Positions 36,255 to 44,631 of a stretch of DNA of 48,843 bases are shown in pieces. The notes under the pieces are model-generated. The model did no database searches and was not told the DNA's origin. It saw only the letters and a program-made list of their open reading frames with translations. This DNA is from Lachnospiraceae bacterium (lineage in GTDB: Bacteria; Bacillota; Clostridia; Lachnospirales; Lachnospiraceae), in assembly GCA_024403415.1 (NCBI GenBank), contig JAKSRY010000016.1:1-48843 (forward strand). The letters run 5' to 3'. A program made the position numbers and the translations under genes. Within the stretch, counting starts at the first letter, position 1. Every line of letters begins with the position of its first letter.

Positions 36255-36899
36255 TTACTTCATCGTAGCATGAACAATCAGTCTATGTGATCCAATCATA
36301 AAAGGAGTACATGTTATAAGTGTTAAATTCTTTCCATCCGTATATTCCAAAACACTTACATCTTCGGGTTCAACAACCTCTATTGAATCCACTTCATACA
36401 TGTATGTATTATCCATGGTTTCGATTTCTATAATGTCTCCAAATGTGACCTCCTCAAGTCTGTTAAAATATTTACCAAATACATAATTTCTATGTCCGGC
36501 AATGCAGCAGTTGCCATTTTCTCCCGGGAATGCAGTGTTTTCAATATGCCCCAGTGCACTTGATAAAACGCTTTTCGTAGAGCCTTCCTTTACGGCTTCC
36601 TCAAGATCGATTTTGGGTATCCTTAAAAGACACATCGCAACATCCTCTTCAAGATCACCATCTGTGCCAGACTTCTCAGCTTCATTTTCCAAGTCATCCC
36701 TTGAAATCACATTGCCATTATCATCAATTTTTTCAAAAACGATCTGCGCCTTACGACTTTTGAATTCATTAATGGCATTTGCGCTTATAACCAAATCAAT
36801 TACATTAATAGCTATTACAAATATAATGAGTAAACTGCCGGCTCCGATTAATATTTTACCGGCAGTTTTTCTATTTCTTCGCTTCTTTTTTTCACTCAC
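36255..36899 (-). CDS. Sortase, class D-like
   Basis: Sortases cut LPXTG signals and link proteins to the wall. This 214-residue enzyme has a short cytoplasmic basic N-terminus, one membrane anchor (about 15-37) and a catalytic domain with His136 in IAGHRNY, Cys197 in TLITCTPF and Arg206 in SHRLIV. There is no C-terminal membrane helix or lid, so it is unlike pilin-building class C; the pattern fits class D. Two adjacent cysteines (131-132) precede the His loop. It starts with GTG, five bases after the LPXTG gene, with AAGGA in that gene's end. The neighbour is its probable substrate. Confidence 0.9.
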   Translation of the reverse strand: MSEKKKRRNRKTAGKILIGAGSLLIIFVIAINVIDLVISANAINEFKSRKAQIVFEKIDDNGNVISRDDLENEAEKSGTDGDLEEDVAMCLLRIPKIDLEEAVKEGSTKSVLSSALGHIENTAFPGENGNCCIAGHRNYVFGKYFNRLEEVTFGDIIEIETMDNTYMYEVDSIEVVEPEDVSVLEYTDGKNLTLITCTPFMIGSHRLIVHATMK

Positions 36900-36904
36900 A
36901 ACAA

Positions 36905-39900
36905 TTAGTCCTTATTATTTCTTCGCTTTTTAGAAGGCTTTATCAAATATATACCAAACCCAATCATGATAATACCCATAATTGTTGCCACTAGCGAGCC
37001 AACCAATCCACCGGTTTTAGGAAGTCTTTTGCCATTAACATCCCCTGACTCAGATGCGTCTGTATCGTCATCTGTATCGTCCATAATCGGTGCAGGTTTC
37101 GGACTTGTTTTAGGTTTTGGGATTAATCTTGGAGTCGAATCCGAATCTGTATCTGTACTTGAATTTTGATCCGGACTCAAATCAGGATTTATATTCGGGA
37201 ACTGCTCCTGTATCTTAATATCTATCTGGCTCTTTTTACAAAGATAATGCTTAACACCATCTACCGTCGTTGAATCAGACAGGAAATCCATTATTTCAAC
37301 ATCTATTGAACTTGGACTAATTTGATATCCTTCCGGCGCATTTACCTCACGGACACTATATGCATGTAATGGCAATCCACTGGCATGAACAATACTGTCC
37401 GAAGTGCTTGTTGTCACTACTTTAGTCACCCCATCAGGTAATCCGGCAGTTCCATCCACCCCCTGATAAGTATATTTTCCTTCACTATTCATTGTAAACA
37501 TCAGATTCTTACCAGCTTCATTTGTTATCTCATACGAAGCAGTCTTACCTAATATAGGTGTATTAGTATCATCTGTTTTGGTTAGTTCGATTTCAGCAGT
37601 TTCCGGTATATCGACATACATCACCGCTTTGGGATACAGTTCGGGATTGACTCCTGTTTTTGTTGCTTCCTCTTCTTTATAGAAAACAACACGGTCTTTG
37701 TTCTCATAAGAAGCATCAGTGTCTATACCATAAAATTCCGGCAATGACAGCTTCGGTACTGTCTCATATGCAACATCCCAGTATTCTATAGGAGTAAAAT
37801 CTGTCCCATTCATTGAATAAGAGATTGGCCTTATTTTATAGAAGTACGGATCACCATTTGACATATACTTTCCTACAGGGAAATATGCTGCATAGGGACT
37901 GTCTAAAGCTCCTACTTCTGTAAGGTGTCGAGAAGTTCCGTCATTATCAATACGGAATGTTCCGTCCGCATATAATGTCAGATATTTAAGCTTCTGAATT
38001 CTTCTCCATACTATTTCAACATCCTCTCCGTAATATCCTTTTTCGTAAGTTTTATCATATTCAGGAGTCTTTTCCATATCCTCATAGCTGGGAACTCCAT
38101 ACAGAATCGCAACTCTGACTGCTTTGGGCCTATGACCACTGATCCAATCAGTGCCCATACCCGAATCATTCCAAAGCTGATCGAATTCAAGATTGAATAA
38201 TGATACACCTACGAATTTGTAGTCAAGGGTTTCCTCCAGGTAAATTCGTTTTGTCAAATGTCCGGCACCCTCCTGAATATCTACAGCCGCATCCTTGTCA
38301 AACAGTTCATCAGTGGCATATGATTCCAAAGATGTATTACCAATATCCACCACTCTGTACTGATAGAACCGAGTCACATCGTAATCACCATCTTTCATCG
38401 GATGAAGTGGAAGTTTTTTGAATATACACAAACCCTCTGAGGATTGTTTTTCATAAGGGTCTTTTGTTATCGGATCTTCATTGTTCTCAAATCTATATGA
38501 CTCAATTGTCACACTCTTATAATCACCCGCTGCCGATCCCTTACCAAAGCTCATCGTATATGAGGAACTTAAATTAATTTCCTTTTCATTTATATCAGTA
38601 TCCGACTCACCTGTTTGCAAACGGACCGTGACCGGTCCTGAATATATCTGCCAGTCTTTTCCTACACCCGTGTCATTCACCTGCCAGTCATCGCTGGCTG
38701 TATCTATGCCACCAATGTCTACAGTATTTTTATCTACTATACGGTACTGCAGCACCACTTCTGCTTTATGAGGTAAGTTTGTCCATGGCAGAGTCGAATC
38801 AAAGTGCTCCTTTCCCTCCAGTGTAGAATAATAATACTGCCATGCTGTTTTAGCTTCAAAAAAGGCATTATTATTTTGGAGTCCGCGAAGTTTAAACTTA
38901 AATCCAGATGATTTTGTGATAACAGTAGGAATTTTATAATCCGACCAAATATCAATAACACAGTAATCTCCTGAACCGCCTGCATCTCCACCAAATGCCA
39001 TTGCGCCTTTCTTTTCACCTTGGTCAGAATGTACTCCGTCTAGCATTTCCTTACCATCACCTATACTTTTTCCATATACGTCAGAATCAGAATTATTGTA
39101 ATATATCTTCGATTTGTCTATCCCGGATATATCGTTCTGCATTACAACTTTTATTCCGTATGGGTTATTCTCGACATCCAATAAAGGAAAATGCACTTCA
39201 CCTGACTTAACTGTAAAACTTACGATATCATATTCGATACCTTCGTCATTACCAATGACTACATTCCCATATTCATCTTTTCCATCCCAGAAGATTTTGT
39301 TTGTACCATTAACAAGTGTATTTGACAAGATAACTTCATTGGGTGTCCCGTGAGCATATCCATACTCATTTTCCAATAGTTCATTACCCGTAAATGTCAT
39401 AACTATTTCATACGTCGAAGGCAATATCTTTCCTGACTCCTCTGCCGCATCTCTGGTCACGTCGTAATCAAATGAAAAATAACCTCCATACCCTTCTGTT
39501 CCTTCACCCGGCGTACTACTGTTAAGACCCGTGAATGTAAAATTATCGTATGCATCCTCACTTGTTCCGATACTATCACTATCTGCCAATTTTTCCGGAA
39601 CGGTATAATGCTCTAACAACGCAGTGTCTGCTTTTTCGAAGATTAAAAAATACGACTCATCCTTTTCAGTTGTAGGTGTAGAGTTTATATGCACACCCAT
39701 TTCAATAAGATCATCCAGCTGATTTCTCTTACTCTTAACAGATCTGGCAAATGATCTGTAATGTCCGTCTTCATGATCATCACTGCTTACTAACAGACCT
39801 CTTTTATTGGTAAAGAATACAAATCCAAATGGATCCATACCGTTAAAATCAACCTTATATTCAAATCCATCCTTCGTAAGTGCATAGACGAACTCATCCA

Positions 39901-41560
39901 TAATATGTTCTTCAGCACTTATGTTCGCGCCAATTGTCCAGAAAAGTGCATCTGTAAAGGTACGTCCTTTAATTGGAGATGTTGCAGTTGCATTTTCAGT
40001 AACAGTAATATCCCATGCTCCAACATAATTCAAAGAAGCCTGTGGAAAATCAGCTGTCTTCTTAGCTTTGGGTGCAACCTTAACATCTGTATACTGTGTG
40101 CCAAAGAATCTGAATGTATAAACTCCGGTCATAGGGGCTGTAAATGATATTGGTGTATATCCACCCGGATTGGCGCTATTCTTCGCACCCAGATATTCCT
40201 GCTGCCAGTTGTAAATGGTGCCAGGTGCAAAAATATTTGAAGAATCATTGTTTACGTTAGTAATTTCTTCTTTTGTAAACAAATATATATTGGGATCTCC
40301 ATATGATGTTGAGCTCTCTATTTGAGCACATACTGCTGCAGGATCTGTCGAGCCTGTATAGATGTGATAATAATTCGCCGCATTATTTTCCTGCATTACA
40401 CCCTTACTATTACTATATGGCAAAGTAACCGCAATGCTGCTCGCAGCGGGATTTGTTGATGCAACACTATAACCATACGAATCGCTTAAGCTTTTTTTAA
40501 CCTCATTTCCAGGAAGATTTTTAAAAGTACTTGAGCCAAAAGAAATCTGCTCGCCTTCCTTAGCATACACATATATCTTCTGAAGTCGTCTGAGACCGGC
40601 AGTTGAGTTTGGCATCCACTCAATATATGTTCTATAGCCAGTTGGCTCCGGGAGGCCATAATAATATGAACCATGAGTAGTTTTAAGAAGTGTAAATACA
40701 GAGAAATGCTCCGGTTCAACAGTTACTTCATCTCCTTCAACTGTACTAACCAGGCATTCCATCGACGATAAATCATCCGCAAAGTGAAATACTTCTAATT
40801 CCTCTTCTTCCTCAATCTCATCATTTGCGAACTCTATAGATAATTGAATTGGTACTATATCTTCATTATCAATATATTTTGATCTGTCAGGCTGTAATTC
40901 TTCGCCTTCAGCATTTAACACTTTAATATCAAAGGATATTTGTTTAAACTCTCCTTCACAAACATCGCTTAATTTGGAATCAATTTCGGCAAGAATTTCC
41001 TGATCTTCTATCTTGACTGCGGAAAGCGTTAACTCTTCCTCTTCCGGGAACACTCCATTATATGCTTCTAATTTTATTTTGTAACCTTCAACATCTGTCT
41101 GTACAGAATACTCAATGTGAGGATCCTCTAATTCGGTCTCTTCTTCAGCATTAGCCTCTTTCTCCTTGAGAACATCGTCCTCCTCTGTCTCTTCTTCTAT
41201 TTCAGAATCTTCTTCTGTTTCATCCTTCTCTTCAGGATCCTCTTCTTTATCGCTTTCCTGTTCAGAATTTTCTTCTGCTTCCTTCTTCGTTTCAGGATTT
41301 TCTTCCAATCCACTTTCCGGCTCAGAAATCTCATTTGTTCCTTTTTCTTCCGATCCGGTATTCTCTGTTGAATTATTTATGTCAGGTGAGAGATTATCTT
41401 GTTCAGATTCTTCCTCGTGTTTAACAACCAGCTCCTGTTCCGTGTTGTTTTCTGCAGATGTCACCGTATATGTCAATGATGAAGCCATAATCATTGCAGC
41501 TAACGCCATAGCCTCAATTCTTCTCAAACATTTCTTTATTCTTAAGATAGTAGTTTTCAT
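36905..41560 (-). CDS. Large LPXTG cell-wall surface protein with acidic stalk and CnaB-like domain
   Basis: This 1551-residue protein has an export signal (about 1-38), a very acidic low-complexity stretch (about 40-155, mostly Glu/Asp/Ser), an N-terminal beta-rich region common in clostridial surface proteins (EPEHFSVFTLLKT near 290), a long central region I cannot assign, and a CnaB/SpaA-like domain (about 1325-1425). That domain starts ELTKTDDTNTPILGK and ends SVREVNAPEGYQ, so a Lys-Asn/Glu cross-link is possible. A Pro/Asp/Ser linker leads to LPKTG (1513-1517), a hydrophobic helix and a basic tail. The sortase follows directly. Adhesion is likely, but the ligand is unknown. Confidence 0.9.
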   Translation of the reverse strand: MKTTILRIKKCLRRIEAMALAAMIMASSLTYTVTSAENNTEQELVVKHEEESEQDNLSPDINNSTENTGSEEKGTNEISEPESGLEENPETKKEAEENSEQESDKEEDPEEKDETEEDSEIEEETEEDDVLKEKEANAEEETELEDPHIEYSVQTDVEGYKIKLEAYNGVFPEEEELTLSAVKIEDQEILAEIDSKLSDVCEGEFKQISFDIKVLNAEGEELQPDRSKYIDNEDIVPIQLSIEFANDEIEEEEELEVFHFADDLSSMECLVSTVEGDEVTVEPEHFSVFTLLKTTHGSYYYGLPEPTGYRTYIEWMPNSTAGLRRLQKIYVYAKEGEQISFGSSTFKNLPGNEVKKSLSDSYGYSVASTNPAASSIAVTLPYSNSKGVMQENNAANYYHIYTGSTDPAAVCAQIESSTSYGDPNIYLFTKEEITNVNNDSSNIFAPGTIYNWQQEYLGAKNSANPGGYTPISFTAPMTGVYTFRFFGTQYTDVKVAPKAKKTADFPQASLNYVGAWDITVTENATATSPIKGRTFTDALFWTIGANISAEEHIMDEFVYALTKDGFEYKVDFNGMDPFGFVFFTNKRGLLVSSDDHEDGHYRSFARSVKSKRNQLDDLIEMGVHINSTPTTEKDESYFLIFEKADTALLEHYTVPEKLADSDSIGTSEDAYDNFTFTGLNSSTPGEGTEGYGGYFSFDYDVTRDAAEESGKILPSTYEIVMTFTGNELLENEYGYAHGTPNEVILSNTLVNGTNKIFWDGKDEYGNVVIGNDEGIEYDIVSFTVKSGEVHFPLLDVENNPYGIKVVMQNDISGIDKSKIYYNNSDSDVYGKSIGDGKEMLDGVHSDQGEKKGAMAFGGDAGGSGDYCVIDIWSDYKIPTVITKSSGFKFKLRGLQNNNAFFEAKTAWQYYYSTLEGKEHFDSTLPWTNLPHKAEVVLQYRIVDKNTVDIGGIDTASDDWQVNDTGVGKDWQIYSGPVTVRLQTGESDTDINEKEINLSSSYTMSFGKGSAAGDYKSVTIESYRFENNEDPITKDPYEKQSSEGLCIFKKLPLHPMKDGDYDVTRFYQYRVVDIGNTSLESYATDELFDKDAAVDIQEGAGHLTKRIYLEETLDYKFVGVSLFNLEFDQLWNDSGMGTDWISGHRPKAVRVAILYGVPSYEDMEKTPEYDKTYEKGYYGEDVEIVWRRIQKLKYLTLYADGTFRIDNDGTSRHLTEVGALDSPYAAYFPVGKYMSNGDPYFYKIRPISYSMNGTDFTPIEYWDVAYETVPKLSLPEFYGIDTDASYENKDRVVFYKEEEATKTGVNPELYPKAVMYVDIPETAEIELTKTDDTNTPILGKTASYEITNEAGKNLMFTMNSEGKYTYQGVDGTAGLPDGVTKVVTTSTSDSIVHASGLPLHAYSVREVNAPEGYQISPSSIDVEIMDFLSDSTTVDGVKHYLCKKSQIDIKIQEQFPNINPDLSPDQNSSTDTDSDSTPRLIPKPKTSPKPAPIMDDTDDDTDASESGDVNGKRLPKTGGLVGSLVATIMGIIMIGFGIYLIKPSKKRRNNKD

Positions 41561-41638
41561 TTATGTCACCTACCGGCAAATATATTGTCCTCTTGCGTTT
41601 ACCTTTTGTATTCGACATACTATGTAAACCAATTGGCC

Positions 41639-41658
41639 AAAAGTATTATAGTACTTTT
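41639..41658 (-). promoter_or_regulatory. Palindrome over the -10 of the LPXTG-sortase promoter
   Basis: On the minus strand AAAAGTACTATAATACTTTT has perfect 7-base arms (AAAAGTA/TACTTTT) around a perfect TATAAT (41645-41650). The -35 position (TTACAT, 17 bases upstream) matches poorly, so an activator or repressor is probably involved. It lies about 80 bases before the gene. Confidence 0.6.
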
Positions 41659-41738
41659 GAACCAAAAATGTAATACTATATTTGACAAATTTTTCTTATT
41701 GTATCTATTGCTGTGAATGTGGCTCTATCACTGTGTCT

Positions 41739-41813
41739 TTACCGCAAAATACCATCATTATCAAAACCCCCTGTATTTTCAATATATCCTTCATACTCAA
41801 TAGTGTTACGCAT
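41739..41813 (-). pseudogene. hicB remnant (N-terminal fragment)
   Basis: A 24-codon frame, MRNTIEYEGYIENTGGFDND and four more residues, matches the start of the intact hicB at 42307 (MSNTIEYKGYIGNIEF). It then stops. It directly follows the hicA remnant, which keeps the gene order of a second, decayed hicAB locus. Confidence 0.75.
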
Positions 41814-41814
41814 T

Positions 41815-41872
41815 TCAAATTTTCTCATATGCCATCACATTATGTAAACTTCTAACGATATATTCCTTAAGT
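41815..41872 (-). pseudogene. hicA remnant (C-terminal fragment)
   Basis: The frame LKEYIVRSLHNVMAYEKI matches the end of intact hicA (LKEYVIRDLHNIIEQEG). A stop precedes it and the rest of the gene is gone. With the hicB fragment it forms the ghost of a duplicated hicAB junction, about 490 bases from the intact copy. Confidence 0.75.
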
Positions 41873-41887
41873 TATTTGGAAAAATAT

Positions 41888-41936
41888 AAAAAGACCTTGA
41901 AGAGCGTGTCTGTTTAACGCGATTCAAGGTCTTTTT
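41888..41936 (-). terminator. Terminator of the hicAB operon
   Basis: AAAAAGACCTTGA pairs perfectly with TCAAGGTCTTTTT (13 bases), with further GAA/TTC and CG/CG pairing inside. It lies about 30 bases past the hicB stop and has T-runs on both sides. Confidence 0.88.
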
Positions 41937-41968
41937 GTTTTATTTTTATCAGCTACGTGTTATCAACA

Positions 41969-42307
41969 TTATGCCTTCGACATGAATCCCGCCAATGCCG
42001 TCTCCACAACAGAATTCAAAGATATCTTATGTTCTGTCGCATATATAGCTGCATTTTTATGAAGTTCAGGAGAAATCCTTATGTTAAATGTCCCCTTATA
42101 TGCTTTCTCTGGTTCTGTTCCACGTTCGACACATAGCTGTAAATAATCATCAACTGCCAAATGAAAATCCCTTATCAAATCTTTTGCATTTTCACCTTCA
42201 TATGAAATCAAAGATCTGATACCTTGAACTTTTCCATAAAAAACACCATCTTTTTCAGAGAACTCTATATTTCCAATATATCCTTTATATTCTATAGTGT
42301 TACTCAT
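41969..42307 (-). CDS. hicB: HicB-family antitoxin with RHH domain
   Basis: HicB neutralises HicA and represses the operon. The 112-residue protein has the partial RNase H-like fold typical of HicB (YKGYIGNIEFSEKDGVFYGK, ENAKDLIRDFHLAVDDYL) and a C-terminal ribbon-helix-helix (GTFNIRISPELHKNAAIYA), which binds DNA. It overlaps the end of hicA by eight bases. The perfect palindrome in the hicA promoter is its probable operator. Confidence 0.92.
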   Translation of the reverse strand: MSNTIEYKGYIGNIEFSEKDGVFYGKVQGIRSLISYEGENAKDLIRDFHLAVDDYLQLCVERGTEPEKAYKGTFNIRISPELHKNAAIYATEHKISLNSVVETALAGFMSKA

Positions 42308-42560
42308 TCCAGAAGCCCTCCTGCTCTATTATGTTATGCAAGTCTCTTATAACATATTCTTTAAGTTCCTTTTGAGGATGTGGTCTATGCAATAATATAT
42401 CCGCATGTCCATCCATCACGAATCTAACACGAGATCCACTAGTCTTGCCTTTGTTATCTTGTTCATATCCATAGTGTTCCAAAAGAGTGGTTGCATCAGA
42501 AAATGTAATGTCTTTTCCATACACTTTCAACTTCTGTTCAATTATCTTCCAACGCGCCAT
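42300..42560 (-). CDS. hicA: HicA-family mRNA interferase toxin
   Basis: HicA cleaves RNA to stop growth when the antitoxin is lost. The 86-residue protein has a double-stranded-RNA-binding-like layout, with GSRVRFVMDG and the catalytic-His region ILLHRPHPQKELKEYVIRDL. It is longer than the smallest HicA proteins (about 60) but within range. The toxin gene comes first, as usual for hicAB. An AGGAGG site precedes the ATG. Confidence 0.9.
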   Translation of the reverse strand: MARWKIIEQKLKVYGKDITFSDATTLLEHYGYEQDNKGKTSGSRVRFVMDGHADILLHRPHPQKELKEYVIRDLHNIIEQEGFWNE

Positions 42561-42573
42561 TCTTCCTCCTAAT

Positions 42574-42601
42574 AATATAATAGATTCAATCTATTTTGCA
42601 A
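42574..42601 (-). promoter_or_regulatory. hicAB promoter with palindromic operator in the spacer
   Basis: TTGCAA (42596-42601) and TATATT (42574-42579) are 16 bases apart on the minus strand. The perfect palindrome AATAGATTCAATCTATT (42579-42595) fills this spacer, so bound HicB (RHH) would block RNA polymerase. Confidence 0.75.
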
Positions 42602-42648
42602 CTATTTTTGATACCATAACCAGTGATTAATTGTCGTCCTTTTCTTTG

Positions 42649-42690
42649 TATACCATTGGTATATTTATATTAAATATATACCATTGGTAT
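42649..42690. promoter_or_regulatory. Twin operators between hicA and the XRE gene
   Basis: TATACCATTGGTATA (42649-42663) and TATACCATTGGTAT (42677-42690) are near-identical palindromes whose centres are 28 bases apart. The second touches the -35 of the plus-strand XRE promoter, so autoregulation of that gene is likely. Confidence 0.8.
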
Positions 42691-42718
42691 TGTCAAGATA
42701 ATTATGTTATCATATAAG
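42690..42718 (+). promoter_or_regulatory. Sigma-A promoter of the XRE gene
   Basis: TTGTCA (42690-42695), a 17-base spacer and TATAAG (42713-42718) lie about 30 bases before the XRE start, with the upstream operator overlapping the -35. Confidence 0.75.
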
Positions 42719-42749
42719 AAATTTCAAACCAATATTAGGAATAGGCAAA

Positions 42750-43106
42750 ATGAACACTTTAGATATAGAACGATTAAAAGAATGCCGATTAAAGCTCGGT
42801 ATAACAAAACAAGAAGCCGCAAAGCGAATACAAATCTCTCAGCCGGCTTATTTGCGATACGAAGCAGGAACCCGCAAACCTTCTGTGCAAATTATTGAAA
42901 AAATGGCCGAAGTGTTTTCAACATCAGCAGATTATCTTATTGGAAATACGAAAGAAAAAAATCCTGATAGAATGATTATAGAAAAAGATAAAAATCCATC
43001 TCTTTTTTTACTAGCTGAATCATGTAAAAATCTAAATGAATCCCAATTAAAACGTATTCTTGTTTATGCAATCAAACTCTCAGCACCTGAGTCTGATAAT
43101 TCATAA
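42750..43106 (+). CDS. XRE-family HTH regulator
   Basis: This 118-residue protein has an N-terminal HTH with ITKQEAAKRIQISQPAYLRY and EAGTRKPSVQIIEKMAEVF, then STSADYLIGNT, the usual linker of small XRE repressors. A 45-residue C-terminal part is less conserved. AGGAA precedes the ATG. Two matching palindromes upstream are its probable operators. It is divergent from hicAB and may control both sides, though hicA has a different palindrome of its own. Confidence 0.88.
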   Translation: MNTLDIERLKECRLKLGITKQEAAKRIQISQPAYLRYEAGTRKPSVQIIEKMAEVFSTSADYLIGNTKEKNPDRMIIEKDKNPSLFLLAESCKNLNESQLKRILVYAIKLSAPESDNS

Positions 43107-43157
43107 AAAGAATACTGTTATCAAATTGTTATCATTTTATTGTTATCACAACATAAA

Positions 43158-43200
43158 AAGTGCAGTATGAATAATAAATTATCCCATACTGCACTTATTT
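43158..43200 (+). terminator. Terminator of the XRE gene
   Basis: AAGTGCAGTATG pairs perfectly with CATACTGCACTT around a 15-base loop and is followed by ATTTG. It lies about 50 bases past the stop. Confidence 0.8.
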
Positions 43201-43406
43201 GTTCATATTTATTTAATTTGGCTTATATTGTCCTTGCAAGCCACTAGATACTATTCCATCTCTATACTGTAATCTTGCATTACAGTAAAATCAATTATTC
43301 TTAGCATTTATATATCTCCATATTTGCTATCATATTTTAGCAGATTTTTAAGTATGATACCAATTTTATCCCATTTAATTATCAAATAGAACAGATAATA
43401 AATGAA

Positions 43407-43431
43407 AAGAGCACTCAATACAAGTGCTCTT
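43407..43431 (-). terminator. Terminator of the coiled-coil/zinc-ribbon operon
   Basis: AAGAGCACT pairs perfectly with AGTGCTCTT around a 7-base loop, with a T-run on the minus strand (TTTTCATTTATT). It starts 9 bases past the stop of the gene at 43440. Confidence 0.82.
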
Positions 43432-43439
43432 ATTATAAA

Positions 43440-44003
43440 CTATTCTGTTAAACTTGCAATCTTAGCATTCTTCTCTGCCTCAGTAATTAATCCCATATTA
43501 CATTGTGCTTCGATTCTTCTAATCTCTTCGAAGTTATCTACTTTCTTCTGAGCAATGCTAATCTTTAAGTTATACTCATCCTGAGATATAACATCCATCT
43601 GAAGAGCTCTGTCAAGTTTTGTTTTCTCAGCTTCAAACTCTTGCTGTGCTTTCTCTTTTGCTCTTAATACATCAGCATCCTTAACTCTCTTCTGTGCTTC
43701 AATAAGCTGTTTTTCTAATTCTTGTTTCTGCGTAATCTTAGGATCCATAAGTTTTAACACATCAGACACATCTATGCCCGGCATATCACCTGTATCCATT
43801 ACATACTGAACATACTTACGACCAATTGTAGCATATGACGCATCTAACTCTTGCTCAATTGTGTTAATCTTCATCTTTAATCCAGCTATCTCTGAATTAT
43901 CTTGTACTGATGTACCAACATTTGAACCTACTTTAACTGCTCCAGATACAATGCCACTTCCCACATTCTTTGCTGTGTTTGTTATCTTATCAAAAACACC
44001 CAT
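43440..44003 (-). CDS. Coiled-coil protein with SHOCT-like C-terminal repeats, unrecognised
   Basis: This 187-residue protein opens with a Gly/Val-rich, possibly membrane-associating helix (GVFDKITNTAKNVGSGIVSG), then a coiled coil (about 40-150) containing YATIGRKYV, a phrase also seen in small zinc-ribbon proteins of Firmicutes. The C-terminus has two short SHOCT-like units, LDRALQMDVISQDEYNLKI and AQCNMGLITEAEKNAKI. No signal peptide or full membrane helix is present. It follows the dual zinc-ribbon gene by 12 bases, so the two are an operon. I cannot name a function. Confidence 0.75.
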   Translation of the reverse strand: MGVFDKITNTAKNVGSGIVSGAVKVGSNVGTSVQDNSEIAGLKMKINTIEQELDASYATIGRKYVQYVMDTGDMPGIDVSDVLKLMDPKITQKQELEKQLIEAQKRVKDADVLRAKEKAQQEFEAEKTKLDRALQMDVISQDEYNLKISIAQKKVDNFEEIRRIEAQCNMGLITEAEKNAKIASLTE

Positions 44004-44015
44004 TGCTAATACCTC

Positions 44016-44468
44016 CTAAAATTTACATCCGCAGATGTTACATTTATATGTTTTCCCCAAATCTCCAGCACCATATAAACCAAATGCGTAGACTTTAGCG
44101 ATTTTTCCAACATTAGAAATCTTGCTAACAGACTTCTTATGGCACACAGGACATTCGAGAGAAAATATAGCCTCTTGTTCCGCTTTTAATTCCTCATTTC
44201 TTTTGGTAATAGCTTCCTTTTCTATTGCATCTTTTTCACTTTTAATTGCTTCCTTATTGTCGCCAAGTTCAGAATTGTAATTCTCACCCGATATAATGCT
44301 TTCTAACAACCGCTTTCTATCATCTTGGCTCTTGAAAAAACTACCATTTGACATTAAATATTCTGATGGAACTTCCTTGAGTTCATACTCACACACTTTA
44401 CATTTCTGAACTCCATTCGCATTCTTTATATTCTCAATAGATGCACACTGTTCACAATAATAGAACAT
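44016..44468 (-). CDS. Protein with two zinc ribbons, unrecognised
   Basis: This 150-residue protein has an N-terminal zinc ribbon (YCEQCAS with KCKVCEYEL), a charged helical middle (about 60-105, rich in Glu and Lys) and a second zinc ribbon (LECPVCHKKS with YKCNICGCKF). Eight or more paired cysteines support two zinc sites. It is the first gene of a two-gene operon and lies divergent from an XRE regulator across a region with nested inverted repeats. No known family is recognised. Confidence 0.75.
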   Translation of the reverse strand: MFYYCEQCASIENIKNANGVQKCKVCEYELKEVPSEYLMSNGSFFKSQDDRKRLLESIISGENYNSELGDNKEAIKSEKDAIEKEAITKRNEELKAEQEAIFSLECPVCHKKSVSKISNVGKIAKVYAFGLYGAGDLGKTYKCNICGCKF

Positions 44469-44538
44469 ACCTCGACCTCCATATAAATCTGGTCAACTAC
44501 ACACATGAATAGATTAGCAATTGTACCTGTAAAAGTCA

Positions 44539-44607
44539 ATACTCAAAGTAGGCGCGTGACCACTTTTAGAAGCCCCCAAGTGGACTTATTTTGCCTACTC
44601 TAAGTAT
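44539..44607. promoter_or_regulatory. Nested inverted repeats between divergent genes
   Basis: Outer arms ATACTCAAAGTAGGC (44539-44553) and GCCTACTCTAAGTAT (44593-44607) match at 13 of 15 positions. Inner arms CCACTT (44560-44565) and AAGTGG (44578-44583) match perfectly. The whole lies between the zinc-ribbon gene and the XRE gene and is a likely operator pair. Confidence 0.65.
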
Positions 44608-44631
44608 GTAAACAACAATGGGAGGTACACT

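Larger units (their letters stand above)
43107..43439. other. Gene-free gap between two terminators
   Basis: About 330 AT-rich bases lie between the XRE stop and the next gene's stop, with a terminator at each end and no supportable reading frame or structured RNA between. Confidence 0.6.

Noticed and set aside
41166-41627. 153-codon Ser-rich plus-strand frame
   Set aside because: It is the reverse reading of the Glu/Asp-rich stretch of the LPXTG gene, which gives Ser-rich antisense frames.
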